This document shows positions 18,864 to 26,857 of a stretch of 64,000 nucleotides of DNA, piece by piece. The stretch comes from Bacteroidota bacterium. GTDB lineage: Bacteria; Bacteroidota; Bacteroidia; NS11-12g; UBA955. Each line of letters opens with the position of its first letter. The first letter of the stretch is position 1. A program made the position numbers and the translations under genes. The notes under the pieces are model-generated. The model had not been told where the DNA came from, made no database searches, and worked only from the letters and a program-made list of their open reading frames with translations. The stretch lies in the NCBI GenBank assembly GCA_024103355.1, contig JAGFIU010000031.1, positions 1-64,000 on the forward strand, written 5' to 3'.

Positions 18864-19848
18864 TTAAGTTCATTAAGGGAGTAATAAACTCCTCATCATT
18901 ATTAACTTTATAGGGTAAGTAGTCCCTTGAAACTTCGAGTATATAAGCCTTAGTACTTCCTAAAATTATAAGCTCATTGCGATCCTTAATAAAAATCCTT
19001 TTAATTTCTTTAGGATTAATACCATAAATCTCCGCACTATAATTATTGCCTGAATGAATAAACTTATAAACCCTCGAATTTAATGGAGATTTCCAAAACT
19101 GAATCTTAATGTGAGCATATTCAAAACTATCAATCTTTGAATGTCCTATCAATATATCATCATTAATCAAAACCGCAATATAGGTTGAATCTATCAATAA
19201 TTGCCCCGACACAATATTCTCTTCCTCTTGAACAGAGGCCGGGATAGGGCTAGCAAATGATGCTCCCTTGTCAATTGTTCTGTCATCTAGTTCAGATACA
19301 AAAGTGTCATTAATGACAAAATCATCAATCCTTCCTTCTGCCTGAGTGGAATCATTGCTATCATCTATTATCGAACTATCCGCACCATTCAAAGCGATAT
19401 CCTCGTTGTTAGACTTTTCGGTAATTTTTGAATTCATTCTTCGTGTTGGGTTTCTTGGTTGATTATTAATGGGTTCAGTGTCCAAATCCTCCTCCAATGC
19501 AAGTTCGGAATTTGACTCATCAAATTTCAGCAACTTTTTCCCGAAGTTACTTTCAAACACAAAATATAATCCCACAAAAAATATAAGAATAGCCGCAGCA
19601 GCCAGAGAGCCTCTCTTGCCCCATATATTCTGAATATACTTTACCTCTCCCTCTTTAGCTATTCTTTTCTTTAACTCTTCTCGTGCGCTAAACTTGATTC
19701 CATCTATCAAAGTTGAATAAACATCAAAAGTTCTTTTGAACTCATCATCACTCTGAAGTCTTTGCTCAAATACAATTCGTGCTTCAGAATCGAGATTACC
19801 TTTGAGGTATTCATCAAATAATTCTATGTCTGCCTCAGTAATTAGCAT
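18853..19848 (-). CDS. Membrane anti-sigma-like protein
   Basis: 331 residues. The N-terminal cytoplasmic part (LITEADIELFDEYLKGNLDSEARIVFEQRLQSDDEF) has the opening usual in Bacteroidota anti-sigma and zf-HC2-like proteins, but without the zinc cysteines. One transmembrane helix (about 80-98, SLAAAAILIFFVGLYFVF) is followed by a long acidic, Ser/Asn-rich extracytoplasmic segment (about 110-205) and a beta-rich C-terminus. It directly follows the sigma gene with a 2-base gap and overlaps dapF by 11 bases. Position and topology support a sigma-sequestering role; the sequence alone does not prove it. Confidence 0.65.
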   Translation of the reverse strand: MLITEADIELFDEYLKGNLDSEARIVFEQRLQSDDEFKRTFDVYSTLIDGIKFSAREELKKRIAKEGEVKYIQNIWGKRGSLAAAAILIFFVGLYFVFESNFGKKLLKFDESNSELALEEDLDTEPINNQPRNPTRRMNSKITEKSNNEDIALNGADSSIIDDSNDSTQAEGRIDDFVINDTFVSELDDRTIDKGASFASPIPASVQEEENIVSGQLLIDSTYIAVLINDDILIGHSKIDSFEYAHIKIQFWKSPLNSRVYKFIHSGNNYSAEIYGINPKEIKRIFIKDRNELIILGSTKAYILEVSRDYLPYKVNNDEEFITPLMNLNEN

Positions 19849-19850
19849 TT

Positions 19851-20420
19851 CTATTCAAAAAAGTCAGCGTTATTATAATTTCTCTCAAACAAGGATTGAA
19901 GCTTCTTGAAACATTGATATTTCTTACTTTTCACAACATCTGTATTTGCAAAGTTCATAATTTCAGCAATCCTTTTCGTTTCCATGTCTTTGAAATAAAA
20001 TAATATCAAAATCTGTTTACAAGTGGAATCAAGTTTATTCATCATTTCTCCCACAATTTTGCGCTTCTCATTACTAAAATCTTGATAGTAGCCAAGACGC
20101 ATAGCGGTAATTTTATCATTATCAAAATCAATTCTAGAAGTTTTATTTAACTTTTTTAGCCATAGATTCTTTGCTATAGCCATCAAAAAAGTTGACAATC
20201 TGGATGAAAGTTCAAAATCTTTGTCTCTGACCTTCTCCCAAACAACCACAACCGCTTCCTGTAGTACATCCTCAACATCTTCAGTTTTCCCATTATTACT
20301 CATAATGTAGTTGCGAACCATTGTATAATTATCCTTGTACAATTGTACTAATGCCTTTTCATTACTCAACTTTAGTTCTTCAAATAATTTCTGCTCACTC
20401 AGTCTTTTTTCAAGAGGCAT
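19851..20420 (-). CDS. ECF-type RNA polymerase sigma factor
   Basis: 189 residues. Sigma-70 region 2 spans about residues 20-90 (YKDNYTMVRNYIMSNNGKTEDVEDVLQEAVVVVWEK) and region 4 about 125-180 (KLDSTCKQILILFYFKDMETKRIAEIMNF). This matches ECF sigma factors, which act at extracytoplasmic-stress or dedicated promoters and are held by a cognate anti-sigma. The next gene encodes a membrane protein suited to that role. The regulon is unknown; divergent degP and nearby sprA are candidates. A complete TTG-N19-TACCTTTG promoter lies upstream. Confidence 0.88.
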   Translation of the reverse strand: MPLEKRLSEQKLFEELKLSNEKALVQLYKDNYTMVRNYIMSNNGKTEDVEDVLQEAVVVVWEKVRDKDFELSSRLSTFLMAIAKNLWLKKLNKTSRIDFDNDKITAMRLGYYQDFSNEKRKIVGEMMNKLDSTCKQILILFYFKDMETKRIAEIMNFANTDVVKSKKYQCFKKLQSLFERNYNNADFFE

Positions 20421-20450
20421 GACAATTTGTATTTAATCCAAACAGACCGA

Positions 20451-20480
20451 CAAAGGTAAACAAGGAAACTATCTTGTCAA
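20451..20480 (-). promoter_or_regulatory. Promoter of the sigma/anti-sigma/dapF operon
   Basis: On the minus strand a TTG (20478-20480), a 19-base spacer and TACCTTTG (20451-20458) match the Bacteroidota -33/-7 consensus. The predicted leader is about 26 bases. This is a primary-sigma type promoter, so it does not itself show autoregulation by the ECF factor. Confidence 0.65.
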
Positions 20481-20590
20481 TAGTGTATTTTATTATTTTG
20501 AACTGCTTATTTTTTCCCACGAACGCTGAAGAAAGGGAATAATTTTTGATTAATTTCGGACGTTACGCTTTTAATAAAACACATAGAACA

Positions 20591-22075
20591 ATGAAAAAAT
20601 TATTTAGTTTTCTTTTAGTAGGGATTATTGGAGGTTTGGTTGCTCTCGGAGTATATAACCTTATTGAAAAGCCAAACACTACAGTTTCAACAGAACTTAA
20701 CAACAACCAAAGAGCAATGGCATTTGCCTCTCTTCGCAACTCGTCCACAGGGACTTATGCAGATTTTGTTCAAGCAGCAGAACTCTCAACGCCAAGTGTG
20801 GTCTATATCAAGACAACCATTGAACCGCATCAGGCAAATAATGGCAGGCAGAATGACAACTCCCCTTTTCCTGATTTTTATGATTTCTTTGGTGAGCATG
20901 GTTTTAAATTTGATATTCCTCAAGGTCCAAGGGGTGCTAGTGGTTCGGGTGTAATAATAACTGCAGATGGATATATTGCTACAAACAACCATGTTGTACA
21001 AGATGCAGATAAAATAGAGGTAACGCTGAATGACAAAAGAACTTACGTTGCAGACTTGGTTGGCACTGACCCAACAACTGATTTAGCCTTATTAAAAATA
21101 AATGAAAACAATCTCCCCTTTATGCCAACCGGCAATTCCGACTCAATGAAAGTTGGAGAATGGGTTATCGCGGTTGGAAATCCAATGAACCTTAGCTCCA
21201 CAGTTACGGCAGGAATAATCTCTGCTAAAGGTAGGAGTCTAAATCTATTAAGAACAAACAACAATCAATACGCAATCGAGAATTTTATTCAAACTGATGC
21301 TGCTATCAATCCGGGCAATAGCGGTGGTGCATTGGTAAACACAAAAGGAGAACTCATTGGAATTAATACTGCAATTGCGTCTCAAACAGGTAGTTTTATT
21401 GGTTATGGATTTGCCATACCTATCAATTTGGCAAAAAAAGTATTGGACGACATCAAACAATTCGGTGGTGTTCAAAGGGGTATCTTGGGTGTTTCTATCC
21501 AAGATATAACCAGCGAACTTGCTGAACAAGAACATATCAAAGGGCTTAAAGGTGTTTATGTTCACGATGTGGTTGATAATAGTGCTGCAAAAAAGGCAGG
21601 AATGAAAGCAGGTGATATTATACTTAAAATAAATGGAAAAGAAGTAAACTCAAGTTCTTCACTTCAGGAAGAAGTAGGAAAATACCGTCCCGGTGACAAG
21701 GTTGAACTCCTGATAAACCGTGCAGGTGAGACAAAAACTCTTACTGCTACACTTCTCAACAAAGATGGAAACAGCAAGCCTCAGGTTTATGAACCTACCA
21801 ATCAAAACGAAGCCTTCGGGTTGGTTTTAGAAAATATCAGCAAATCAGATTTATCAAAACTCAATCTTAATAACGGAGTTAGAGTGGCCGAGGTTAAGAA
21901 AGGTCCGTTTGCAGGAAAAATTTCAAAGGGTTTTATCATTACTTCAATAGATAAACAAAAAGTTTTTTCTGCCGGTAATGCATTGAGTATTTTACAAAAC
22001 AAACAAGGCGGAGTCCTCATAGAGGGTAAAAACACCAAAGGTGATACTGAAGTTGTTGGAGTATTAATTGAGTAA
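20591..22075 (+). CDS. degP: DegP/HtrA (Do family) serine protease
   Basis: 494 residues from ATG 20591; an upstream start at 20546 would add a non-signal extension. An N-terminal signal or anchor (LFSFLLVGIIGGLVALGVY) leads to the trypsin-like domain with catalytic H134 (NNHVV), D164 (TTDLALLK) and S244 (NPGNSGGAL), followed by a canonical PDZ1 (about 310-400, GILGVSIQDI) and a shorter, divergent PDZ2 (about 410-490). HtrA proteins degrade or refold damaged envelope proteins. It is divergent from the ECF sigma operon, a pairing also seen in other phyla where HtrA proteins belong to sigma-controlled envelope stress responses. A good terminator follows. Confidence 0.93.
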   Translation: MKKLFSFLLVGIIGGLVALGVYNLIEKPNTTVSTELNNNQRAMAFASLRNSSTGTYADFVQAAELSTPSVVYIKTTIEPHQANNGRQNDNSPFPDFYDFFGEHGFKFDIPQGPRGASGSGVIITADGYIATNNHVVQDADKIEVTLNDKRTYVADLVGTDPTTDLALLKINENNLPFMPTGNSDSMKVGEWVIAVGNPMNLSSTVTAGIISAKGRSLNLLRTNNNQYAIENFIQTDAAINPGNSGGALVNTKGELIGINTAIASQTGSFIGYGFAIPINLAKKVLDDIKQFGGVQRGILGVSIQDITSELAEQEHIKGLKGVYVHDVVDNSAAKKAGMKAGDIILKINGKEVNSSSSLQEEVGKYRPGDKVELLINRAGETKTLTATLLNKDGNSKPQVYEPTNQNEAFGLVLENISKSDLSKLNLNNGVRVAEVKKGPFAGKISKGFIITSIDKQKVFSAGNALSILQNKQGGVLIEGKNTKGDTEVVGVLIE

Positions 22076-22099
22076 TCAGTTAAACTATAAATAATTTTT

Positions 22100-22133
22100 A
22101 TCCTGCTTGGGAAACCAAGCAGGATTTTTTTTT
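22100..22133 (+). terminator. Intrinsic terminator of degP
   Basis: Perfect 11-bp stem (22100-22110 with 22115-22125, ATCCTGCTTGG) with a GAAA tetraloop followed by nine T residues (22125-22133). It lies 25 bases after the degP stop. The remaining 175 bases to the end of nadD show nothing I can support. Confidence 0.92.
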
Positions 22134-22308
22134 CTAATTACCTAATGAACAGTGTATTGGCAAGTTAAATAATAAAGCCTTAAGAATCTCTTTACAAGGT
22201 ACCGGAAATTAGTTCAATATAGCAAATTCTGAATTATTAGTTCTGTTTATATAGCTATCCAATGATTTTTGTGATATCTCATGATTTACAGAAAGTTCTC
22301 GGCTTTGC

Positions 22309-22860
22309 TTACATCAATTCAATTATACTATCCGGAACAAGTCCTGCAACGCTTTTACCTTCTACTAATTTTTGTCTAATCTCAGTCGCAGAGACATCGA
22401 CAAAAGGTGATTTGTGAATATGAATGTTGGGATGGAAAGGTTGTAAATGTTCTGTCCCGCTGCGTTGAAATACCTCAAATGTATTCTCACCTAAAATCGT
22501 TTCAATTTCTTTCCATTCTTTCAATCTTAACAAATTATCAGAACCTACAATAATTGCAAACTTGGTATCGGGGTATAGGTTTTTGAGTTTTTCAAGTGTG
22601 ATATAGGTGTAGGAAGGTTGAGGCAAACTAAACTCTATGTCAGATGCTTCAAGTTGAGGGTTGTAGTTGATGGCTTTTTGCACCAACATCAATCGCTTTT
22701 CGGGAGTCCATAAATCCGCTGATTGTTTAAAAGGATTAAGCGGTGAAATAATAAACAATATTTTTTCTAATTGAAGCTCTTTCAGCATGTATTCAGCTAC
22801 TGCCAAATGACCCAAATGTATTGGGTTAAAAGAGCCAAAGAACAATCCAAGTCTTTTCAA
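22309..22860 (-). CDS. nadD: Nicotinate-nucleotide adenylyltransferase
   Basis: 183 residues. The nucleotidyltransferase signature GSFNPIHLGH is at 9-18 and the C-terminal SATEIR motif at 157-162. It transfers AMP from ATP to nicotinate mononucleotide to give deamido-NAD, the penultimate step of NAD synthesis. It lies 4 bases downstream of the 3HCDH-domain gene and probably shares its promoter. Confidence 0.93.
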   Translation of the reverse strand: MKRLGLFFGSFNPIHLGHLAVAEYMLKELQLEKILFIISPLNPFKQSADLWTPEKRLMLVQKAINYNPQLEASDIEFSLPQPSYTYITLEKLKNLYPDTKFAIIVGSDNLLRLKEWKEIETILGENTFEVFQRSGTEHLQPFHPNIHIHKSPFVDVSATEIRQKLVEGKSVAGLVPDSIIELM

Positions 22861-22864
22861 TTTA

Positions 22865-23527
22865 TTAAACTTTGAATGCTTCTGTTTTCAATAGATTGCA
22901 AATTTTGTAGCGTTCATCCATTGTGTCATCATATACCGCTTTGAGCAGTGAATAGACATTTTTTAACCCTATTTTTTCTGCCCATTCAAACGGGCCATAA
23001 GGGTAAGCTGTTCCTAATTTCATACCCAGGTCAATATCTTGCTTGCTTGCAGTTCCCTCTTGTACTGTATAATATGCTTCATTTATAATCATACAAATCA
23101 CTCTAGGAGTAACCATTCCAACCCTATCATCAACTTTCAGTGCATCCTGAAAATTTAATGATTTCACAAAATCGTGAGCCAAATGATTCCCGCTTATTGT
23201 GCTGTATTCAAGGGTTTGTCTACCAATCAAAGTTGGCAAATTACAAATCCCTATAACTTTATTTCTATTAGCTCCAAAATCAATAAAAGAGAGCTGAGTA
23301 AGACAAGCACCCAAAAAGTAAAATTGAGTATTTATATTTTTCAATAAACCCCAATGCTCTAGAGGTGAGTGGTCAAAATCGAGATCAAAAATCACATCAA
23401 AACTTTCATCATTTGGGATTTTATCAATTTCAAATATTCTGCTATTATTGCCTTGTGAAATAACAGAGATTAATTCTCTGCATAATTCTTCCTTTCCTGT
23501 GATTGCAATGTTCATTTGGGTTGACAT
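22865..23527 (-). CDS. 3-hydroxyacyl-CoA dehydrogenase C-terminal-domain protein, degenerate N-terminus
   Basis: 220 residues from ATG 23527 (ATG 23515 is also possible). The C-terminal 90 or so residues match the 3HCDH helical domain: VDDRVGMVTPRVICMIINEAYYTVQEG, then ASKQDIDLGMKLGTAYPYGPFEWAEKIG. The N-terminal half sits where the NAD-binding Rossmann domain should be. It has a reduced layout (MNIAITGKEELCRELISVI) without GxGxxG and is about 80 residues shorter than in the full enzyme. It may be a non-catalytic or substrate-binding derivative; the function is not known. It is divergent from ridA. Confidence 0.7.
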   Translation of the reverse strand: MSTQMNIAITGKEELCRELISVISQGNNSRIFEIDKIPNDESFDVIFDLDFDHSPLEHWGLLKNINTQFYFLGACLTQLSFIDFGANRNKVIGICNLPTLIGRQTLEYSTISGNHLAHDFVKSLNFQDALKVDDRVGMVTPRVICMIINEAYYTVQEGTASKQDIDLGMKLGTAYPYGPFEWAEKIGLKNVYSLLKAVYDDTMDERYKICNLLKTEAFKV

Positions 23528-23540
23528 AGTAATTCGAGGA

Positions 23541-23548
23541 CAAAAGTA
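23541..23548 (-). promoter_or_regulatory. -7 box for the 3HCDH-nadD pair
   Basis: The minus strand reads TACTTTTG (TAnnTTTG) 13 bases before the ATG at 23527, so the leader would be very short. No clear -33 TTG was found. Confidence 0.45.
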
Positions 23549-23585
23549 GGATTTAAAACCAAGAAAATTAACAAACAAACATAAT

Positions 23586-23966
23586 ATGGCACATAAAGTA
23601 ATAACATCACCAAATGCACCGGCACCTATCGGTCCATACAGTCATGCGAGGTCTTTCAACGGATTTGTTTTTGTTTCAGGTCAAATTCCAATCAATCCTG
23701 CAACCGGCAAGATGGTTCAAGAAAGTATTACCGCTGAGACAAGTCAGGTAATGGAAAACATGAAAGCAATTTTATCCGAAGCAGGATTAGGGTTTTCAGA
23801 CATTGTAAAAACTACTATTTTCATTACCAATATGGGTGATTTCCAAGAAGTGAACAAGATTTATGCAAGCTATTTCAATGATATATTCCCCGCAAGAGAA
23901 ACGGTACAGGTTGCTGCACTTCCTGCAGGTGCGAGGGTGGAAATAAGTTGCATTGCTGCTCAGTAG
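23586..23966 (+). CDS. ridA: RidA-family enamine/imine deaminase
   Basis: 126 residues, typical RidA. Conserved blocks are APAPIGPYSHAR, FVSGQIPINP, VKTTIFITNMGDF, FPARETVQVAALP and ARVEISCIA. The active-site arginine is R104 (PARETV) and the C-terminal acidic residue E119. RidA hydrolyses reactive 2-aminoacrylate and related enamines released by PLP enzymes, protecting them from damage. It converges on apaG with a 4-base gap. Confidence 0.93.
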   Translation: MAHKVITSPNAPAPIGPYSHARSFNGFVFVSGQIPINPATGKMVQESITAETSQVMENMKAILSEAGLGFSDIVKTTIFITNMGDFQEVNKIYASYFNDIFPARETVQVAALPAGARVEISCIAAQ

Positions 23967-23970
23967 CAAC

Positions 23971-24366
23971 TTAGTTCAACATCCAAGGTGTTACTAAAGT
24001 AAATGCAGGAATCTCAACCTCGAATTCCTCATATTCAGAGAAGTTAAAGAAGGTATAAGAACCAAACATTTCGCCTTTGCCGGAACTCAACTTACAAAAA
24101 GAATTGTAAGTAAAAGACTCATACGGCTCTAATATAGGGATTTCACCAACAACCCCTTCACCTTCAACAATTCTCTCAGATGCTTGCACTGTAACATAAT
24201 CAAGGATATGCCACTTTCTTTTCAATAATTGAACCCTATATGGAGACTCATTGACAATCATTATGGTATATGAAAATATATATTCTGATTGATGTGGTAC
24301 AGACATATTGGGTTCATATTGTGCCATTACTTTCACAAGAATATTGCGGGTTGACTTTTGAATCAT
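23971..24366 (-). CDS. apaG: ApaG-domain protein
   Basis: 131 residues from ATG 24366, which overlaps the gldD stop as ATGA; an ATG at 24372 would add two residues. It has the ApaG core of FSYTIMIVNESPYRVQLLKRKWHILD, then GEGVVGEIPILEPYESFTYNSFCKLSSGKGEMFGSY, with an Ig-like/fibronectin fold. ApaG is linked to divalent cation efflux and stress phenotypes in enterobacteria; its biochemical role is unsettled. It is the last gene of a mutY-ssb-gldD-apaG run. Confidence 0.9.
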   Translation of the reverse strand: MIQKSTRNILVKVMAQYEPNMSVPHQSEYIFSYTIMIVNESPYRVQLLKRKWHILDYVTVQASERIVEGEGVVGEIPILEPYESFTYNSFCKLSSGKGEMFGSYTFFNFSEYEEFEVEIPAFTLVTPWMLN

Positions 24367-24965
24367 TTCCATTTGAACGTTGAAATTATGTGGTAAATAT
24401 CATCCTGAATAAACTTATAAACCGGAGCTATTGAGTCCGGCTCAGTCTTAGAATTAAAATACAATGCACCTCTAAAATAGCGATGGCTGTTATCAGTAAG
24501 AAAGAAGTTAAGGTTTGTTGCGGTATTCCCTCTCAATCTATAAATAATACCGTTCAAACTATCATCCTGTGAACCTATCTCAATCTCTTCAATATCATCG
24601 GCTCTGATTATATGCTTATAAACTAATTTATGAGTGTCTTCATAAAGTGAATCATATTCTTCGGGAGTGTGATATTCGTGATAGCTAATATGTAAAGTAG
24701 CATTAAAAGGTTCAAAATTCAGATTATACCAACAAGGCCGGTCTTCGGTATAAGCAGGATCCTTTTGCATTTTTGCATAAACAGGTTTTGAAAATACATA
24801 TTCACACTGAGCCGAATCAAAAATGTCATAAGACTTTTCAGGAAAATACACTCTGGGATAACCTTTTGGGCGCGGACTAAGTGCAGTTTCGCAAGAACTA
24901 AAGAAAAGTGAAACAGCGGTAAAAAAACTAAGTGCTGATAAAATAAAATAAGTGTGATTCTTCAT
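24363..24965 (-). CDS. gldD: Gliding motility lipoprotein GldD
   Basis: 200 residues with a lipoprotein signal whose lipobox ends at C25 (FFSSC). The mature region has the GldD pattern PRPKGYPRVYFPEKSYDIFD, a CWYNLNFEPFNATLHISYHEY block, and a C-terminal helix-rich end (SIAPVYKFIQDDIYHIISTFKWK). GldD is required for gliding and type IX secretion in Flavobacterium; its exact role is unclear. The neighbourhood with ssb and mutY recalls the Flavobacterium gldD locus, but the usual neighbour gldE is missing between ssb and gldD here. Confidence 0.88.
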   Translation of the reverse strand: MKNHTYFILSALSFFTAVSLFFSSCETALSPRPKGYPRVYFPEKSYDIFDSAQCEYVFSKPVYAKMQKDPAYTEDRPCWYNLNFEPFNATLHISYHEYHTPEEYDSLYEDTHKLVYKHIIRADDIEEIEIGSQDDSLNGIIYRLRGNTATNLNFFLTDNSHRYFRGALYFNSKTEPDSIAPVYKFIQDDIYHIISTFKWK

Positions 24966-24980
24966 TGCTAACTTTAACTC

Positions 24981-25433
24981 CTACCCCTCACTGTTAAAAC
25001 CATCCTCATCAATAATATCATCAATTGGCTCTATGTCTTCATTCACTTCATCACATCTAACCTCACCTTCCAAATGATTCTTTGACACATTGTTACCATT
25101 AAAGTTTAAAACTTGAAATAAACTTGCCCTAATTTTATTTCGATACTGTTTGTGACCATTTTCATCTATTGTAACATCACATTTAATTCGACCTTCAATA
25201 TATACGACTCTGCCTTTTTTTAAGATTTTGGCAGCGTTTTCTGCATTTTTATCCCACATTTCAATGTTATGCCATTCCACTTGCTCTATACGCTCTCCAG
25301 TCTTTCTATTTATTGAAAACTCATGAGTAGCAAATGGGAAGTTTACAACAAATCTATTTTGAGTGCCTTTACTAAGTGTCCTTAATTCTAGGTCTTTACC
25401 TACCCTTCCTACCAAAATTACTTTGTTAATCAT
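24981..25433 (-). CDS. ssb: Single-stranded DNA-binding protein
   Basis: 150 residues. The OB-fold opens MINKVILVGRVGKDLELRTL and contains WHNIEMWDKNAENAAKILKKGRVVYIEGRIK. The C-terminus is acidic (DEVNEDIEPIDDIIDEDG), as in other SSBs, but ends FNSEG instead of the DDDIPF-like tip through which bacterial SSB recruits partner proteins. It overlaps the end of mutY by 8 bases, so the two are probably co-translated. It may be a secondary SSB if another copy exists in the genome. Confidence 0.88.
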   Translation of the reverse strand: MINKVILVGRVGKDLELRTLSKGTQNRFVVNFPFATHEFSINRKTGERIEQVEWHNIEMWDKNAENAAKILKKGRVVYIEGRIKCDVTIDENGHKQYRNKIRASLFQVLNFNGNNVSKNHLEGEVRCDEVNEDIEPIDDIIDEDGFNSEG

Positions 25434-26475
25434 AGTGTGTTAAGTTTAAAAGAGAGTCAATATATTTTTTCATTAACTGATGTATGGGATACTTGTCTAT
25501 CTCATCCAAATGAATTTCAAAAATAGTCAAATTTATATTCGAAGGTAGTTTTTGCACTTTTATTTCCCAAAATTTCGCAAAAATGGTTTTATGTGTAAGG
25601 GTATGTTTACATGAATAATTGCACATGATATCCAAAATCTCAAATTCTCTGAAATCCTTCATTACCTGTTCTTTATCTAAGGGATAGGAAGTTTGTTGAT
25701 TTGGAAACTCAAATAATCCGTTCCAAATCCCCTTCGAGCGTTTATACAACAAAGTTTTACCTTCGGGATTCACAAAGTGAAAATAAGAATAAAAAACTTT
25801 TTCCGGCTTTTTCTTTTTGACTTTAATAGGAAACTCATTCTGTGCATTATGTTGATATGCAAAACAGTGAAGTTGTAAAGGACATTCTTGGCATTTAGGA
25901 TTTTGTGGTGTACAAACCAAAGCACCCAATTCCATTAATGCTTGATTAAATAAAGAGGGTTTAAAACGAACAACAGATGTTTGCAAAAGATTAGAAATAA
26001 GTTTTCTGGCTTTTTCAGTCGGAATCGGCTCTTTAATTCCCCATAATCGAGTAACCACTCTATAAACATTTCCATCTACAACAGGGACGGGGTAATCATA
26101 AGCCAAAGATGCAATTGCATTGGCTGTATAAACTCCTATTCCGGAAATTTTCATCAACTTTTCCGGTGTTTGATTAAACTCAGATTCAAGATTTTCTACG
26201 ATTTGTTTTGCACCTTTGTGTAAATTTCTTGCTCTCGAATAATATCCCAATCCTTGCCAGAGCAGTAAAACATCTTGCTCTGTTGCCTTTGCCAAATCAT
26301 TAACAGACGGAAATCTTTCAATAAACCTATAATAATAGGTAATTCCTTGTGCTACACGTGTTTGCTGTAAAATAACTTCTGAAATCCAAGTGTGATATCC
26401 ATTATTTTTTTTTCTCCATGGCAAATCACGACAATTATCTATATACCAATTAATTAACTCTAATTCCCATTCCAT
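25426..26475 (-). CDS. mutY: A/G-specific adenine glycosylase MutY
   Basis: 349 residues. The catalytic glutamate is E33 in SEVILQQTR, the HhH ISGIGVYTANA is at 110-120, and the catalytic aspartate is D134 (VDGNVYRV). The 4Fe-4S loop has C188, C195, C198 and C204 in C-X6-C-X2-C-X5-C spacing. A NUDIX-like C-terminal domain that reads 8-oxoG follows. MutY removes adenine mispaired with 8-oxoguanine. It is the first gene of the minus-strand run into ssb, gldD and apaG. Confidence 0.95.
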   Translation of the reverse strand: MEWELELINWYIDNCRDLPWRKKNNGYHTWISEVILQQTRVAQGITYYYRFIERFPSVNDLAKATEQDVLLLWQGLGYYSRARNLHKGAKQIVENLESEFNQTPEKLMKISGIGVYTANAIASLAYDYPVPVVDGNVYRVVTRLWGIKEPIPTEKARKLISNLLQTSVVRFKPSLFNQALMELGALVCTPQNPKCQECPLQLHCFAYQHNAQNEFPIKVKKKKPEKVFYSYFHFVNPEGKTLLYKRSKGIWNGLFEFPNQQTSYPLDKEQVMKDFREFEILDIMCNYSCKHTLTHKTIFAKFWEIKVQKLPSNINLTIFEIHLDEIDKYPIHQLMKKYIDSLLNLTHYD

Positions 26476-26512
26476 AACATTTATTGGTACAATGATAAAC
26501 GAAATCTATACC

Positions 26513-26542
26513 TTGTTTGTTTAATATGAATAACTAATTTTG
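26513..26542 (+). promoter_or_regulatory. Promoter of the HU gene
   Basis: TTG (26513-26515), a 19-base spacer and TAATTTTG (26535-26542) match TTG-N19-TAnnTTTG. The predicted leader to the ATG at 26570 is about 23 bases. Confidence 0.65.
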
Positions 26543-26569
26543 CCCTACTAATTTTTAAAAAACAAAATT

Positions 26570-26857
26570 ATGACAAAGGCTGAAGTTGTAGCAAAAATTG
26601 CTGAAAAGACTGGTGCTGAGAAGTCAATGGTACTAGAGACCGTTGATACATTTTTTGATGTAGTTAAAGACTCTATGCACAAAGGTGAAAACATCTTTTT
26701 CAGGGGGTTTGGAAGTTTTACTTTAAAAAAGAGAGCTAAAAAAATTGCCAGAAACATCACAAAAAATACCGCTATGTTAGTTGATGCTCATTACATTCCA
26801 AAATTTAAACCCGCAAAGTCATTCGCAGACAAAATAAAAAAGATTAAAGTTAAATAA
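26570..26857 (+). CDS. HU/IHF-family DNA-binding protein
   Basis: 95 residues. It opens MTKAEVVAKIAEKTGAEKSMVLETVDTFFDVVKDSM and continues with IFFRGFGSFTLKKRAKKIARN; the HU beta arm carries KNTAMLVDAHYIPKFKPAKSF. HU dimers bend and compact DNA. The C-terminal IKKIKVK tail is lysine-rich. Its stop overlaps the next ATG by one base (TAATG), which couples it to the TPR gene. Confidence 0.93.
   Translation: MTKAEVVAKIAEKTGAEKSMVLETVDTFFDVVKDSMHKGENIFFRGFGSFTLKKRAKKIARNITKNTAMLVDAHYIPKFKPAKSFADKIKKIKVK

Noticed and set aside
22134-22308. Possible RNA gene in the gap after the degP terminator
   Set aside because: No cloverleaf, promoter box or stable hairpin was visible; AT-rich spacer only.
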